Positions 1 to 7,767 of a DNA stretch of 64,000 nt are shown here, one piece after another (positions within the stretch are counted from its first letter, which is position 1; each line of letters opens with the position of its first letter). The translations under genes were made by a program, and so were the position numbers. Under the pieces are notes generated by a model. That model saw nothing but the letters and a program-made list of their open reading frames with translations. It had not been told where the DNA came from and searched no databases. This DNA comes from Oceanicoccus sp. (GTDB lineage: Bacteria > Pseudomonadota > Gammaproteobacteria > Pseudomonadales > Dasaniaceae): contig NZ_JAQWFR010000022.1 of assembly GCF_029238675.1 (NCBI RefSeq), positions 1 through 64,000 on the forward strand, in the 5' to 3' direction.

Positions 1-1
1 G

Positions 2-226
2 TTTCGCGTACTGGATTTCCCTCTGGCTCCACTGCTGCTCGGCTTTATCCTCGGCGGTATGTTGGAAGATAATTTGAGGAGGGCGTTATTAATTTGGGAT
101 GGTTCCTGGGCATTCCTGTGGGAGCGGCCAATTACAGCGACGATTATGGTGATTACTTTGCTAACGCTAATCCTGCCGCTAATCTCTTCGTTACGAGACC
201 GTCGCATAATAAAACCGACAATATAA
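2..226 (+). CDS. Tripartite tricarboxylate transporter TctA-type membrane subunit, C-terminal part
   Basis: The reading frame is open from base 2 to the TAA at 224-226 and has no start in the window, so this is the last 74 codons of a gene entering from the left. It reads a proline-containing hydrophobic stretch followed by GFILGGMLEDNLRRAL, which matches the conserved C-terminal region of TctA-family large permease subunits (LG.LLGp.lEe.lRral), then a loop with WERPIT and a last hydrophobic helix ending in a basic tail RDRRIIKPTI. TctA proteins are the roughly 500-residue multi-helix subunit of TctABC carriers, which take up carboxylates using a periplasmic binding protein. The substrate cannot be told from this fragment. 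Confidence 0.75.
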   Translation, partial: FRVLDFPLAPLLLGFILGGMLEDNLRRALLIWDGSWAFLWERPITATIMVITLLTLILPLISSLRDRRIIKPTI

Positions 227-255
227 TGCGCGCCGCAAGCGAACCCGGGGTTAAT

Positions 256-432
256 CTATAGGTTAGCACCATCGGTGAATGCTTCGGTCGAAGTTTTGTT
301 GTTATTGGAGAGTTCGTATTCGGCACGTTTGTCCCAATTTTCAGCCTGCCAGCTAAATGCCTGCAAACGTCGGCCGCCATAAACAGACGGATATCGGGTG
401 GTTGGTGCTATGTTGGCGCTATTTAGTGTTTA
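256..432 (-). pseudogene. Possible 3' remnant of an unidentified gene
   Basis: On the minus strand a frame is open from about 432 down to a TAG at 256-258, with a stop just upstream and no ATG or GTG start. The predicted tail contains YPSVYGGRRLQAFSWQAEN and then an acidic, Asn-rich end. It looks more protein-like than the overlapping longer frame on the same strand that begins with ATG at 380. I do not recognise the family. It may be the leftover end of a gene cut off when the downstream mqsRA block arrived, or chance. Confidence is low. Confidence 0.22.
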
Positions 433-456
433 CAAAACCGATGAAATAACCAATAA

Positions 457-495
457 TTACCCTTAAAGGGTGATTATGTACCCCTTTAAGGGTAA
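457..495. promoter_or_regulatory. Double palindromic operator of mqsRA
   Basis: Two near-identical palindromes lie just upstream of mqsR: CCCTTAAAGGG at 460-470 and its reverse complement CCCTTTAAGGG at 482-492, 22 bases from start to start (about two helical turns). In Escherichia coli MqsA binds two palindromes of the form AACCT..AGGTT in its own promoter, so these are the expected autoregulation sites. The second palindrome ends only a few bases before the mqsR Shine-Dalgarno sequence. The sites are seen directly; binding by MqsA is inferred. Confidence 0.75.
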
Positions 496-507
496 GTGAG
501 GACAAGG

Positions 508-810
508 ATGTCATCTACACCTAGCTATGATCTTAATGCCATCAAACGGGCCTTTAGTGATGTTTCTGCCCTGAGAATGACCGGCAGTGCCCGCCGGGGC
601 GCTTTTGAACTGGGGTTTAGTGATGAAAAGGTGGTTGCTGCCATACAGGCGTTAACCCGGGCTGATTTCTACAAGTCCATGTCACCAAAGACGGCGGGTT
701 TTACAGCCATGCAGGACGTGTACAAATCCCGTTTTAGGGGTGTGGATCTCTATATCAAGTTTCAGCTACTACCTGACGGTCAATTATTGTTGTCATTTAA
801 AGCCAGGTGA
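508..810 (+). CDS. mqsR: MqsR-type mRNA interferase toxin
   Basis: This 100-residue protein has the MqsR signature: DFYKSM in the middle, then QDVYK and the C-terminal pattern LYIKFQLL..LLLSFK, closely following the E. coli toxin. MqsR is a ribosome-independent endoribonuclease of the RelE-like fold that cuts mRNA, mainly at GCU in E. coli. A GTG at 496 would lengthen the protein by four codons, but ATG 508 is preceded by GAGG at 498-501 at good spacing, so 508 is chosen. The toxin gene comes first and its antitoxin follows 29 bases later, the usual mqsRA order. Transcription should be repressed through the two palindromes at 457-495. The pair is a typical accessory, horizontally mobile module. 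Confidence 0.9.
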   Translation: MSSTPSYDLNAIKRAFSDVSALRMTGSARRGAFELGFSDEKVVAAIQALTRADFYKSMSPKTAGFTAMQDVYKSRFRGVDLYIKFQLLPDGQLLLSFKAR

Positions 811-839
811 GCCAGGCAAGAGCAAGAGGAGTAATTATT

Positions 840-1247
840 ATGGCTAAAGAAGTATGCCCCCTTTGCGGTGCGGTGGCCATGAGTCGCAGGACTCAAGCCA
901 TGTCCTATCATTACAAAAACCACAGCATAGTTGTTCAGCAGCCAGGTGCGTATTGCGATGCATGCGATGAGTCAATATTGGACCCAAGCGACCTTAAGGC
1001 CACTCGCAAAGAGTTGGCGGCATTTAAAGCCACCATCGATAAGTTGTTAACCCCTGACGAAATCAAAGCGGCACGCAAAGCGCTTAGGTTAAATCAGGGC
1101 GAGGCCGCCAAAATTTGTGGCGGCGGAAAAAATGCTTTTTCCCGTTATGAGTCAGGGGAGATACTGATTCCCCGTGCCGCCAGTAATTTGCTGACCTTAT
1201 TAATGGCTGATAAGTCCTTACTGGACTTGGTTTCAACGGGCGCTTGA
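840..1247 (+). CDS. mqsA: MqsA-type antitoxin and transcriptional repressor
   Basis: The 135-residue product has the two-domain MqsA layout. The N-terminal zinc domain (residues 1-70) holds CPLC at 6-9 and CDAC at 39-42, four cysteine ligands. The C-terminal helix-turn-helix (about 71-135) contains TPDEIKAARKAL and the recognition segment GGKNAFSRYESG; Asn98 and Arg102 correspond to DNA-contacting residues in E. coli MqsA. In that family the zinc domain binds and neutralises MqsR and the HTH represses the operon. Start ATG 840 is chosen over the upstream GTG at 807 because AGAGGAG at 825-831 is at ideal spacing and the zinc domain begins right after it. It is co-transcribed with mqsR. Confidence 0.92.
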   Translation: MAKEVCPLCGAVAMSRRTQAMSYHYKNHSIVVQQPGAYCDACDESILDPSDLKATRKELAAFKATIDKLLTPDEIKAARKALRLNQGEAAKICGGGKNAFSRYESGEILIPRAASNLLTLLMADKSLLDLVSTGA

Positions 1248-1586
1248 GTTCTTGATCTGGCTACGGTGCCGAAATTTTACACCCCAATATCGAGAAAAAA
1301 TGACACTAATCAAAACTCCAGAAATAGAGGGCCGCTGTCGATAAACAGGGCGTTAAATCTGTTGCAGTCTGTATCCGTTTTCCTGAAAAATTTATCGACC
1401 ACGATGCAACTCGAAATCTGTGTTACAGGTTTCAATAAAAAAGTAATCAATTGATCCGGGAGTGTAGATGGGTTCAACGGCTGTTAAACTGGCGATGTCA
1501 TGCTGAATTAACAGTTATTTCTGTACCTCAAATAACATTATAATGGGCGTCAGCAAAAATATTTTAAAGAAAAACTGGAGCAATCA
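1248..1586. other. Intergenic stretch with a putative sigma-70 promoter
   Basis: No convincing gene is seen. A 62-codon frame at 1266-1454 lacks a ribosome binding site and any recognisable motif. A TATAAT at 1539-1544 is a perfect -10 hexamer, about 43 bases upstream of the lipoprotein gene at 1587; the -35 region is weak (TTATTT at 1515-1520). No clear terminator follows mqsA. Confidence 0.4.
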
Positions 1587-2522
1587 ATGAAGCCTTTTAT
1601 CTTACCTGTCCTTATGCTATGTGTGTTCATGACCGGCTGTGATCAAGCTAGAAACCTATACCTATTAGCGAATCATGAAATCATATTAGACGATGCATCT
1701 CCCTCGGATACAACACTCACTGATGTAACTGCAAATCGAGATAATAAAGGACGGCCTGCAAGGCTGCTTTCGGCTTTTTTCGGTCTTGATGATGCATTGC
1801 CCGGACTTTCAAATTTTGTTATTTGTGATGGAGCCGGTGGCAAAGACGGCATGCCGGTTATTTTTTCCCACGAAATCGACTTTAGTACGTTGCAGGCAGG
1901 GGATTTCAAGGTGACCACGCAGTCCGGTAGCATCGGCGAAATAACATGTATTACATTGGCACCGGCCGATGATGATGGCGAGCATAGAACGGTCTTGCTC
2001 ACAGGTCATTACGGGACTATTAATGATCAACCCGCCCTGGTGGAAGTTGTTGGTAACTTGCTTTCTAAAGATAATACTGTGAATTTCAAAGGTGTCAGTG
2101 TTGCTGTCACCGCACTTGAAAAAGGGCCCTCTCTTGTATTGGCAGAAGTTGTTCCAGAACAAGAGTGGGAGTTAGGGAAGCTTGCTTCGCCGTTTTTGTT
2201 TGGCGGTGGTAGTGGATGCCCGATAACAACTAAACAAGTGGTTCGCGCTACATGGGCCGGCGGAGTTACTAAGCCGGGTGGAGGCGAAATTAATAATTTA
2301 GAGTGGCAACATTATAAAGTGACTATTATTCAAGACCATGGTCGTGAACTGGAAGTGACGCCTTTTGCGCTTGGTGATTTAGGGGATGGTGATAATAATC
2401 ACGAACTTTGCCTGGACGTTGCCGGTGTTCCCAAATCAGTCTTTTTTCCTGCTGGGCATTTGACAGATCCTCGGGAAGACCTGAATCCTGAAACCAAAAT
2501 AGAACTCTCAGAGTCGTTGTAA
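1587..2522 (+). CDS. Unknown lipoprotein, probably kept in the inner membrane
   Basis: The 311-residue product starts with a short signal sequence and a lipobox, FMTGC with Cys18 as the lipidated residue. The residue after the cysteine is Asp, which in gammaproteobacteria favours retention in the inner membrane instead of Lol export. The mature part is rich in Asp, Gly and Val, without membrane helices, and has several cysteines (in ICDG, EITC, SGCP and ELCL) that could form disulfides. No known domain was recognised. ATG 1587 is supported by a GGAG nine bases upstream and a TATAAT at 1539. The next gene (2608) encodes a small membrane protein on the same strand 85 bases downstream and may be a partner. 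Its position next to a toxin-antitoxin pair suggests accessory DNA. Confidence 0.6.
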   Translation: MKPFILPVLMLCVFMTGCDQARNLYLLANHEIILDDASPSDTTLTDVTANRDNKGRPARLLSAFFGLDDALPGLSNFVICDGAGGKDGMPVIFSHEIDFSTLQAGDFKVTTQSGSIGEITCITLAPADDDGEHRTVLLTGHYGTINDQPALVEVVGNLLSKDNTVNFKGVSVAVTALEKGPSLVLAEVVPEQEWELGKLASPFLFGGGSGCPITTKQVVRATWAGGVTKPGGGEINNLEWQHYKVTIIQDHGRELEVTPFALGDLGDGDNNHELCLDVAGVPKSVFFPAGHLTDPREDLNPETKIELSESL

Positions 2523-2607
2523 TGAACCAAGTGCATATCAGCTTCATCAAATCTAAAGCTGTTGGTGGCTTTAACTGTCTCAACCAAAAATCACAAAGGG
2601 GTGAAAT

Positions 2608-3180
2608 ATGGAAAACCAATCAAAATCTTCAAAGTTAGAAACCTTCCTATTTGGATTTACAAGGATATTTGCAATAGGTGGATCTGTTATTGGCCTTATT
2701 GCTATTGCTCTGCTAGTTATTAATTTGCTTGGCTCGGGGGAGAGTACCTATGTCGCGCTTGAAGACATAAATACCAAAGAAAGCACCAAAAACAATACAG
2801 TGGAAGAAGCATCTGCAAAACCTAAAAAACAATTAAAAACACCGGATAATGTAAAAACATATCTCTCAGGTGATAACGAGAAAATATTGCAAGGTTGGCT
2901 AGATGGCATTAATGGCCATGAGAATAAACAAGACTTCCTAACAAACATGTCTGAAGTTATATCTGATGCTGAAAGTAAAAAAGTAGAAGTTATCAACGTA
3001 ATCAACAACTATAAAACATTAAAAATCTCCAAGCTTAACAAAGGCGAAATGGCCGAATATAAAGAACTAGGGCAAAAGGCTGCGCTATATTCAGTTGTTT
3101 TTGGTTTAGTTATTTTTATTGCCCTCATGAGTTTAATACTCGTCATGTTGGCAATCGAGCGTAATACGAGAAACAGTTAA
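2608..3180 (+). CDS. Unknown two-helix membrane protein with a periplasmic or cytoplasmic loop
   Basis: This 190-residue protein has a hydrophobic segment at about 16-42 (FTRIFAIGGSVIGLIAIALL), a central polar, Lys- and Glu-rich part of about 110 residues, and a second helix at about 158-184 followed by a short basic tail. The hairpin topology puts both ends on the same side. No family was recognised. AAGGGG seven bases before ATG 2608 is a good ribosome binding site. The coding DNA is clearly more A+T rich (long runs of AAA codons) than the core genes further right, which fits acquisition by transfer. A strong terminator lies at 3294-3320. Confidence 0.6.
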   Translation: MENQSKSSKLETFLFGFTRIFAIGGSVIGLIAIALLVINLLGSGESTYVALEDINTKESTKNNTVEEASAKPKKQLKTPDNVKTYLSGDNEKILQGWLDGINGHENKQDFLTNMSEVISDAESKKVEVINVINNYKTLKISKLNKGEMAEYKELGQKAALYSVVFGLVIFIALMSLILVMLAIERNTRNS

Positions 3181-3293
3181 CAAGCTAAGGCAACGGACGC
3201 CGCAAAGTGGCGCCCGCTGCTTAGGGCGTTAATGTCTGCTCCTGGCAAGAACAAGAAACCATCGGCGTCCGTTCCTGGCACACAACCGCCCCT

Positions 3294-3320
3294 AAGCCTC
3301 GACTAACCTCGGGGCTTTTT
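3294..3320 (+). terminator. Rho-independent terminator after the 1587-3180 gene pair
   Basis: AAGCCTCG (3294-3301) pairs with CGGGGCTT (3310-3317) over eight base pairs, one of them G-U, with an 8-base loop and a T tract to 3320. Confidence 0.8.
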
Positions 3321-3456
3321 CATGTCTGCAATGTGGGTAATAGTTGCCGTAGATGGCTCGGTGTATCTATCAACTATTTGAGCTTCTGATTTATCTCTTC
3401 GGAGTGGTGAAAACTATTCTGCTGATGGCTATTTGCTGGCTATTTAATCCGGGCAC

Positions 3457-3483
3457 AAAAAAGGCCGCTGATAAGCGGCCTTT
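3457..3483 (-). terminator. Terminator of tRNA-Met
   Basis: GGCCGCT (3463-3469) and AGCGGCC (3474-3480) form a perfect 7-bp stem with loop GATA. Read on the minus strand the stem is followed by six T residues (A-run at 3457-3462), so it ends the tRNA transcript. Confidence 0.85.
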
Positions 3484-3518
3484 ATGTTTCCATAAGTCTT
3501 TGATACTTATGGGGATAT

Positions 3519-3595
3519 TGGTAGCGAGAGGCAGATTTGAACTGCCGACCCCATCATTATGAGTGATGTGCTCTAACCAGCTGAGCTATCTCGCC
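3519..3595 (-). tRNA. tRNA-Met (CAT), elongator type
   Basis: The minus strand folds as a complete 77-base tRNA with encoded CCA. The acceptor stem is GGCGAGA with TCTCGCT, the D arm reads GCTCAGCTGGTTAGAGC, and the anticodon stem-loop CATCA-CTCATAA-TGATG carries anticodon CAT. The D arm and anticodon arm match E. coli elongator tRNA-Met almost base for base, so it is not the initiator. A lysidine-type tRNA-Ile is less likely on this similarity. Its 3' end faces the accessory block at 1-3500. Confidence 0.93.
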
Positions 3596-3653
3596 AAAAC
3601 TTGTCTGGTCGGGGTAGGCCTTGTGGGCTGTTGCCGACTTTTAAGAGGCGCGT

Positions 3654-3682
3654 ATTCTGGCGATTTGGGCCCTTGCTGTCAA
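3654..3682 (-). promoter_or_regulatory. Promoter of tRNA-Met
   Basis: On the minus strand a consensus -35 TTGACA (3677-3682) is followed after 17 bases by CAGAAT (3654-3659), then a GC-rich discriminator ACGCGCC, as is usual for stable-RNA promoters under stringent control. The tRNA begins about 58 bases downstream. Confidence 0.75.
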
Positions 3683-3708
3683 GTGAGAAAGGGCTCTGTT
3701 TGCCGGAT

Positions 3709-4800
3709 TTACACGTTAAATTTAAAGTGGATTACGTCGCCGTCCTGAACGATATAATCTTTGCCTTCCAGGCGTAATTTACCTGCCTCTTTGGCCCCTT
3801 GTTCGCCGTTAAATTCTACAAAGTGCTCATAGGACATAATTTCAGCCTTGATAAAACCGCGCTGGAAGTCGGTGTGGATTACACCGGCAGCTTCTGGGGC
3901 TGTGGCACCCAAAGGAATAGTCCAGGCGCGGACTTCCTGAACACCGGCGGTAAAGTAGGTGTGTAGGCCTAAAAGCTCATAGCCGGCGCGAATTACCCGG
4001 TTTAGGCCGGCTTCTTCCATACCCAGGTCTTCCAGGAATTCAGTTTTTTCTTCATCGTCCAGTTCGGCAATTTCGGCTTCGAGTTTATTGCAAATGGGGA
4101 CAAGGATAGCGCCCTCTGATTCGGCGATACCACGAACGATATCCAGCAAGGGATTATCCTCAAAGCCATCTTCATCGACATTGGCGATATACATGGTGGG
4201 CTTGGTGGTTAGCAGGTGCAGTCCGGGCAATACTTCTTGCTCGGCCTCGCTTAACTCCAGCGAGCGAACGGGCAAGCCTTCGGAAAGGTGAGGGATCATT
4301 TTCTCGATTAAGGCTTTCTGCGCGATAGATTCTTTATCGCCGCCTTTGGCGGTGCGGGTAACTTTTTGCAGTTGCTTCTCAACGCTTTCCAAATCCGCCA
4401 GTGCCAGTTCCATGTTGATGATTTCAATATCGTTGGCGGGGTTGATGGCGTTGGCAACGTGGATAACATTGTCGTTTTCAAAGCAACGGACTACATGGGC
4501 AATGGCATCGGTCTCGCGAATATTGGCGAGAAACTGGTTGCCAAGACCTTCACCTTTAGAGGCGCCTTCAACCAGGCCTGCAATATCCACAAACTCCATG
4601 GTGGTTGCTACCACTTTTTCAGGTTTTACAATCTCGGCGAGTTTATCCTGACGAGGGTCGGGGATGGGTACGATACCGGAGTTGGGCTCAATGGTACAAA
4701 ACGGAAAGTTTTCCGCATCGATTCCGGCTTTAGTCAGTGCATTAAATAACGTGGATTTACCGACATTAGGTAGGCCGACGATTCCGCAATTAAATCCCAT
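3709..4800 (-). CDS. ychF: YchF/OLA1-family P-loop ATPase
   Basis: At 363 residues the length equals the family norm. The G domain starts [17 protein letters not shown] (P-loop), with the switch region [17 protein letters not shown], and NKLEAEI in place of the GTPase NKxD motif, which is why YchF prefers ATP. A coiled-coil section follows, and the C-terminal TGS domain ends in [11 protein letters not shown]. The protein associates with ribosomes and acts in translation quality and oxidative-stress control. It lies downstream of pth, as in most gammaproteobacteria, separated from it by a pair of short palindromic repeats at 4818-4875. Confidence 0.96.
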   Translation of the reverse strand: MGFNCGIVGLPNVGKSTLFNALTKAGIDAENFPFCTIEPNSGIVPIPDPRQDKLAEIVKPEKVVATTMEFVDIAGLVEGASKGEGLGNQFLANIRETDAIAHVVRCFENDNVIHVANAINPANDIEIINMELALADLESVEKQLQKVTRTAKGGDKESIAQKALIEKMIPHLSEGLPVRSLELSEAEQEVLPGLHLLTTKPTMYIANVDEDGFEDNPLLDIVRGIAESEGAILVPICNKLEAEIAELDDEEKTEFLEDLGMEEAGLNRVIRAGYELLGLHTYFTAGVQEVRAWTIPLGATAPEAAGVIHTDFQRGFIKAEIMSYEHFVEFNGEQGAKEAGKLRLEGKDYIVQDGDVIHFKFNV

Positions 4801-4817
4801 AACAATGTCTCTTGTGG

Positions 4818-4875
4818 GGTGGATTACAATCCACCGGTTTTCCAGATGATAGGCTTTGGTGGATTATAATCCACC
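4818..4875. repeat. Two copies of an 18-bp palindromic repeat
   Basis: GGTGGATTACAATCCACC (4818-4835) and GGTGGATTATAATCCACC (4858-4875) lie 22 bases apart in the pth-ychF gap. Each is a near-perfect palindrome. A third copy with GC in the centre is at 45304-45321, so this is a dispersed family and not a local operator. Confidence 0.75.
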
Positions 4876-4882
4876 CTACATT

Positions 4883-5467
4883 TTAGCCTTTAAAGGTGTG
4901 TAAATAATTCATCGCTTTTGCCCAGTCGCCACTGATGGCATCGGGCAGGGCGCGTACTGATTCATCAATCGCATCCAGCATTTTTTGATGGTCAGACTGT
5001 GGTGCTTTGCTTAAAACATAGCCGCTAACTTTATCGGCGGAGCCTGGGTGGCCAATACCAATACGTAAGCGGTGAAAATTTTTGTTGTTGCCGCATTTGG
5101 CAATAATATCTCTAAGACCATTATGGCCGCCGTGACCGCCACCCTGTTTAAAGCGGGCAGTGCCAACATCAATATCCAGTTCATCGTGGGCGACTAACAC
5201 TTCTTCTATGGCAACTTTATAAAAGTTGCACATGGACGCGACGGCTTGACCGCTACGATTCATGAAGGTGGTTGGAATGACCAGGCGTATATCATGGCCA
5301 TCCAGGTTAATGCGGCTAGTCAGTCCAAAGAATTTGCTTTCTTCTTTCAGGGGCGCACTCTGCTGACGGGCAAGCTCTTCTACAAATAGAGCGCCGGCAT
5401 TGTGGCGGGTCTGTTCGTATTCACGGCCGGGGTTACCTAAACCTACGATAAGTTTAATCGTGCTCAC
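4883..5467 (-). CDS. pth: Peptidyl-tRNA hydrolase
   Basis: This 194-residue enzyme releases tRNA from peptidyl-tRNA that drops off the ribosome. Family motifs are all present: the N-terminal [17 protein letters not shown] with the catalytic histidine, FMNRSGQAV with the peptide-binding asparagine, the HDELDIDVG segment with the catalytic aspartate, and [12 protein letters not shown]. It follows rplY on the same strand with a terminator hairpin between them, a very common gammaproteobacterial neighbourhood (prs-rplY-pth-ychF). Confidence 0.97.
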   Translation of the reverse strand: MSTIKLIVGLGNPGREYEQTRHNAGALFVEELARQQSAPLKEESKFFGLTSRINLDGHDIRLVIPTTFMNRSGQAVASMCNFYKVAIEEVLVAHDELDIDVGTARFKQGGGHGGHNGLRDIIAKCGNNKNFHRLRIGIGHPGSADKVSGYVLSKAPQSDHQKMLDAIDESVRALPDAISGDWAKAMNYLHTFKG

Positions 5468-5512
5468 TGTCAGTGTCCTTCAGCAATTCCGTACAAATAA
5501 ATGGCATATTGT

Positions 5513-5577
5513 AAAAAACAAAATGGGGACAAAGTCCCCATTTTTATATGCGAGCAGGGCATCGCAAGCAATGCCCT
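5513..5577 (-). terminator. Tandem hairpins downstream of rplY
   Basis: TGGGGAC-AAA-GTCCCCA (5524-5540) is a perfect hairpin whose minus-strand copy is followed by TTTTGTTTTTT (A-rich bases 5513-5523), a good terminator for rplY. A second stem, AGGGCAT with ATGCCCT (5556-5577), sits between it and the rplY stop codon. The first hairpin also has five T residues on its plus-strand side. Confidence 0.75.
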
Positions 5578-5590
5578 TTGCGGAACAAGA

Positions 5591-6253
5591 TTACTCTTCG
5601 CCGCTTTCTTCTTCGCCTTCAGCTTCAGCTTCACCTTCATCTGCTGCAGCTTCTTCTTCATCGCCGCCACCTTTAGTGACATTAACTGCTGATACCAGCA
5701 AGTCATGGTCAGCACCGTGAGACAAGGCAACACTTTCAACACCTTCGGGTAGAGCAAGGTCTGAAAGGTGGATGTTTTCACCGACTTTAAGCTCAGCCAT
5801 ATCAACTTCGATATACTCAGGTAAGTCTTTTGGTAAACAGCTAACTTCGATGTCATTAAGTGCGTGGGAAATAGTACCGCCTTCAATCTTAACACCGTGA
5901 CAAGTATCTTCATTAATAAAGTGAAGAGGAACCTGCATAGTCAGTTTGGTCTTAGCGCTAACGCGTAAGAAATCAACGTGCATGATGGTGTTTTTAGCAG
6001 GGTGGCGTTGCATATCTTTAACAACAACTTGCTGTGCTTTACCATCGATTGAAAGATCAACCAGGCTGGTGAAAAACGCTTCGTTTTCAGCAAGCTTAAT
6101 GATTTCATTCATTGCCACGGTGACGGGTGCGGGCTTGTTTTTACCGCCATAAACGATACCAAGCACACGGTTTTCCAGACGACGTAGGCGGCGGCTCGCA
6201 CCTTTCCCCAAGTCAGTTCTGGTCTCTGCATTTAAAGTAAATTCGCCAGACAT
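5591..6253 (-). CDS. rplY: 50S ribosomal protein L25, long (CTC) form
   Basis: The 220-residue product has the L25 domain (about 1-95, [10 protein letters not shown] and HVDFLRV near the end), which binds 5S rRNA, followed by the beta-barrel C-terminal domain of the TL5/CTC form and a very acidic tail of Glu, Asp, Gly and Ala. Start ATG 6253 is chosen over an in-frame ATG at 6286 because AGGAGA lies six bases before it and the family N-terminus begins here. The gene sits between prs and pth as in many relatives. Confidence 0.96.
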   Translation of the reverse strand: MSGEFTLNAETRTDLGKGASRRLRRLENRVLGIVYGGKNKPAPVTVAMNEIIKLAENEAFFTSLVDLSIDGKAQQVVVKDMQRHPAKNTIMHVDFLRVSAKTKLTMQVPLHFINEDTCHGVKIEGGTISHALNDIEVSCLPKDLPEYIEVDMAELKVGENIHLSDLALPEGVESVALSHGADHDLLVSAVNVTKGGGDEEEAAADEGEAEAEGEEESGEE

Positions 6254-6378
6254 AATAAGTCTCCTATAGTTAGCGAAAACACCCATTACCTGCGACCAGT
6301 AATGGGTGGGATTATGGATTGATCATTGGCACATTAATAATGGCCGTTTGATCGCTCCGTTAGTACTAGCGACTTTCC

Positions 6379-7323
6379 TTAACGGAAAAGTGCGCTAATA
6401 GATTCTTCGTTGCTGACTCGACGTACTGATTCGGCTAACAGGTTTGCCATGGTGAGCGTGCGAATTTTACTGCAGGCTTTGGCTGCTTCCGTTAAAGGAA
6501 TCGTGTCAGTCACAACTAGCTCATCTAATTGCGAGCCATTGATATTATCCAGTGCCTTACCAGACAGTACCGGGTGGGTACAGTAGGCAACTACTTTGGT
6601 GGCACCATTTTCTTTTAGTGCGGCGGCGGCTTTACATAAGGTGCCAGCCGTGTCGACCATATCGTCGACGAGTACACAGGTGCGGCCTTCTACTTCACCA
6701 ATAATATGCATCACCTGAGCTTCGTTAGCCTGTGGGCGACGCTTATCGATAATTGCCAAGTCACAATCATCTAATTGTTTTGCTACAGCGCGAGCGCGAA
6801 CAACACCACCGATATCTGGGGATACCACCACCATATTGGGGTATTCCTGTGTGTTGATATCGTCTAACAGAACTGGTGAGCCGTAAACGTTATCAACCGG
6901 TACATCAAAAAAGCCCTGAATCTGTTCTGCGTGCAGATCAACGGTTAGTACTCTGTCTACACCAACGCCGGTCATCATATCGGCTACTACTTTGGCGCTA
7001 ATGGGCACCCGTGATGAGCGTACGCGACGATCCTGGCGGGCGTAACCGAAGTAGGGCACTACGGCGGTTATGCGGCCGGCTGAAGAGCGGCGCATGGCGT
7101 CGATCATTACGATCAATTCCATGAGGTTGTCATTGGTGGGCTGGCAGGTAGATTGGATGATAAATACATCCGCACCGCGCACGTTTTCTTGTATCTCAAC
7201 AGCTACTTCACCGTCGCTGAATTGGCCTACGTCGGCTTCACCTAAAGGAAGGTGGAGTTGGGCGGCTACCTGTTCTGCGAGTTCAGGGTTGGCGTTGCCG
7301 GTAAAAACCATCAATTTGGACAC
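6379..7323 (-). CDS. prs: Ribose-phosphate pyrophosphokinase
   Basis: This 314-residue enzyme makes PRPP from ribose 5-phosphate and ATP for purine, pyrimidine, histidine and NAD synthesis. Visible motifs are the N-terminal [14 protein letters not shown], the ATP-binding region [12 protein letters not shown], the PRPP-binding loop [13 protein letters not shown] and the flexible-loop KRRPQANE. The start is the GTG at 7323, giving the family length; AGGA precedes it by 8-9 bases. An upstream in-frame ATG at 7389 would add 22 residues not found in the family. tRNA-Gln and ispE lie upstream. Confidence 0.97.
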   Translation of the reverse strand: MSKLMVFTGNANPELAEQVAAQLHLPLGEADVGQFSDGEVAVEIQENVRGADVFIIQSTCQPTNDNLMELIVMIDAMRRSSAGRITAVVPYFGYARQDRRVRSSRVPISAKVVADMMTGVGVDRVLTVDLHAEQIQGFFDVPVDNVYGSPVLLDDINTQEYPNMVVVSPDIGGVVRARAVAKQLDDCDLAIIDKRRPQANEAQVMHIIGEVEGRTCVLVDDMVDTAGTLCKAAAALKENGATKVVAYCTHPVLSGKALDNINGSQLDELVVTDTIPLTEAAKACSKIRTLTMANLLAESVRRVSNEESISALFR

Positions 7324-7679
7324 GGTTGTTTTCCTGTCTTGATTGCGAGTTGTGTTGAGGGTGACATGGCTTTGGAGAGCGTTTGTCACACTTTTTTACT
7401 GTGTATTGCTAAATTGCTGCATTCGGGAGGAGGATTGACAGCGGGCCTTTCGGCCCTTGGGGCTTCGCCCCGTCGCCTCTGGCTCCGTCCAAAATGCTAC
7501 GCATTTAGTGATAGTTAAAGCCTGAGGGCATTAACTACCCCTTCGGGGCGCCCTGATAAAGCGGGCGTCCAAAATGCTTTGCATTTTGTCGAACCTCTAA
7601 CGGTTCAAATCCTCTCGGGGGGACTTCGCACTCTATATTTAGAGTTTGCGTAGTAATTCCCGTACGAGAATTATAAAAA
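7324..7679. other. Hairpin-rich spacer between tRNA-Gln and prs
   Basis: No gene is supported. The stretch is packed with short stems: GGGCC/GGCCC (7443-7456), GGGGC/GCCCC (7459-7471), CCCC-TTC-GGGG (7548-7558), CTCTA/TAGAG and others. A unit beginning GTCCAAAATGCT occurs twice (7487-7506 and 7567-7587), each time as a small AAATGC/GCATTT hairpin. Around 7590-7620 there is a short tRNA T-arm-like sequence that does not fold into a tRNA. It looks like degenerate repeats and processing sites between the tRNA and prs. Confidence 0.45.
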
Positions 7680-7754
7680 TGGCTGGGGCGAGAGGATTCG
7701 AACCTCTGAATGCCAGGATCAAAACCTGGTGCCTTGCCGCTTGGCGACGCCCCA
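7680..7754 (-). tRNA. tRNA-Gln (TTG)
   Basis: A complete 75-base tRNA with CCA. The acceptor stem is TGGGGCG with CGCCCCA, the anticodon stem-loop CCAGG-TTTTGAT-CCTGG gives anticodon TTG, and the T arm is AGAGG-TTCGAAT-CCTCT. Sequence and length follow E. coli tRNA-Gln. It starts 13 bases after the ispE stop and is probably cut from the lolB-ispE-prs transcript. Confidence 0.95.
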
Positions 7755-7767
7755 ATAAAGCGTTAGG

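Noticed and set aside
1266-1454. 62-codon frame downstream of mqsA
   Set aside because: It has no ribosome binding site, no homology and an unusual composition; likely chance.
3353-3562. Plus-strand open frame of 69 codons
   Set aside because: It runs through the tRNA-Met terminator and tRNA, has no ribosome binding site and encodes no known motif.
4366-4749. 127-codon plus-strand frame opposite ychF
   Set aside because: ychF on the minus strand has every family motif across the region, so the opposite frame is a by-product of codon use.
5470-5913. 147-codon minus-strand frame overlapping rplY
   Set aside because: It covers the rplY C-terminal coding region and terminator in another frame; it is a shadow of the real gene.
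7590-7620. Second tRNA next to tRNA-Gln
   Set aside because: A GGTTCAAATCC T-loop-like string is present but no acceptor, D or anticodon arms can be paired with it.
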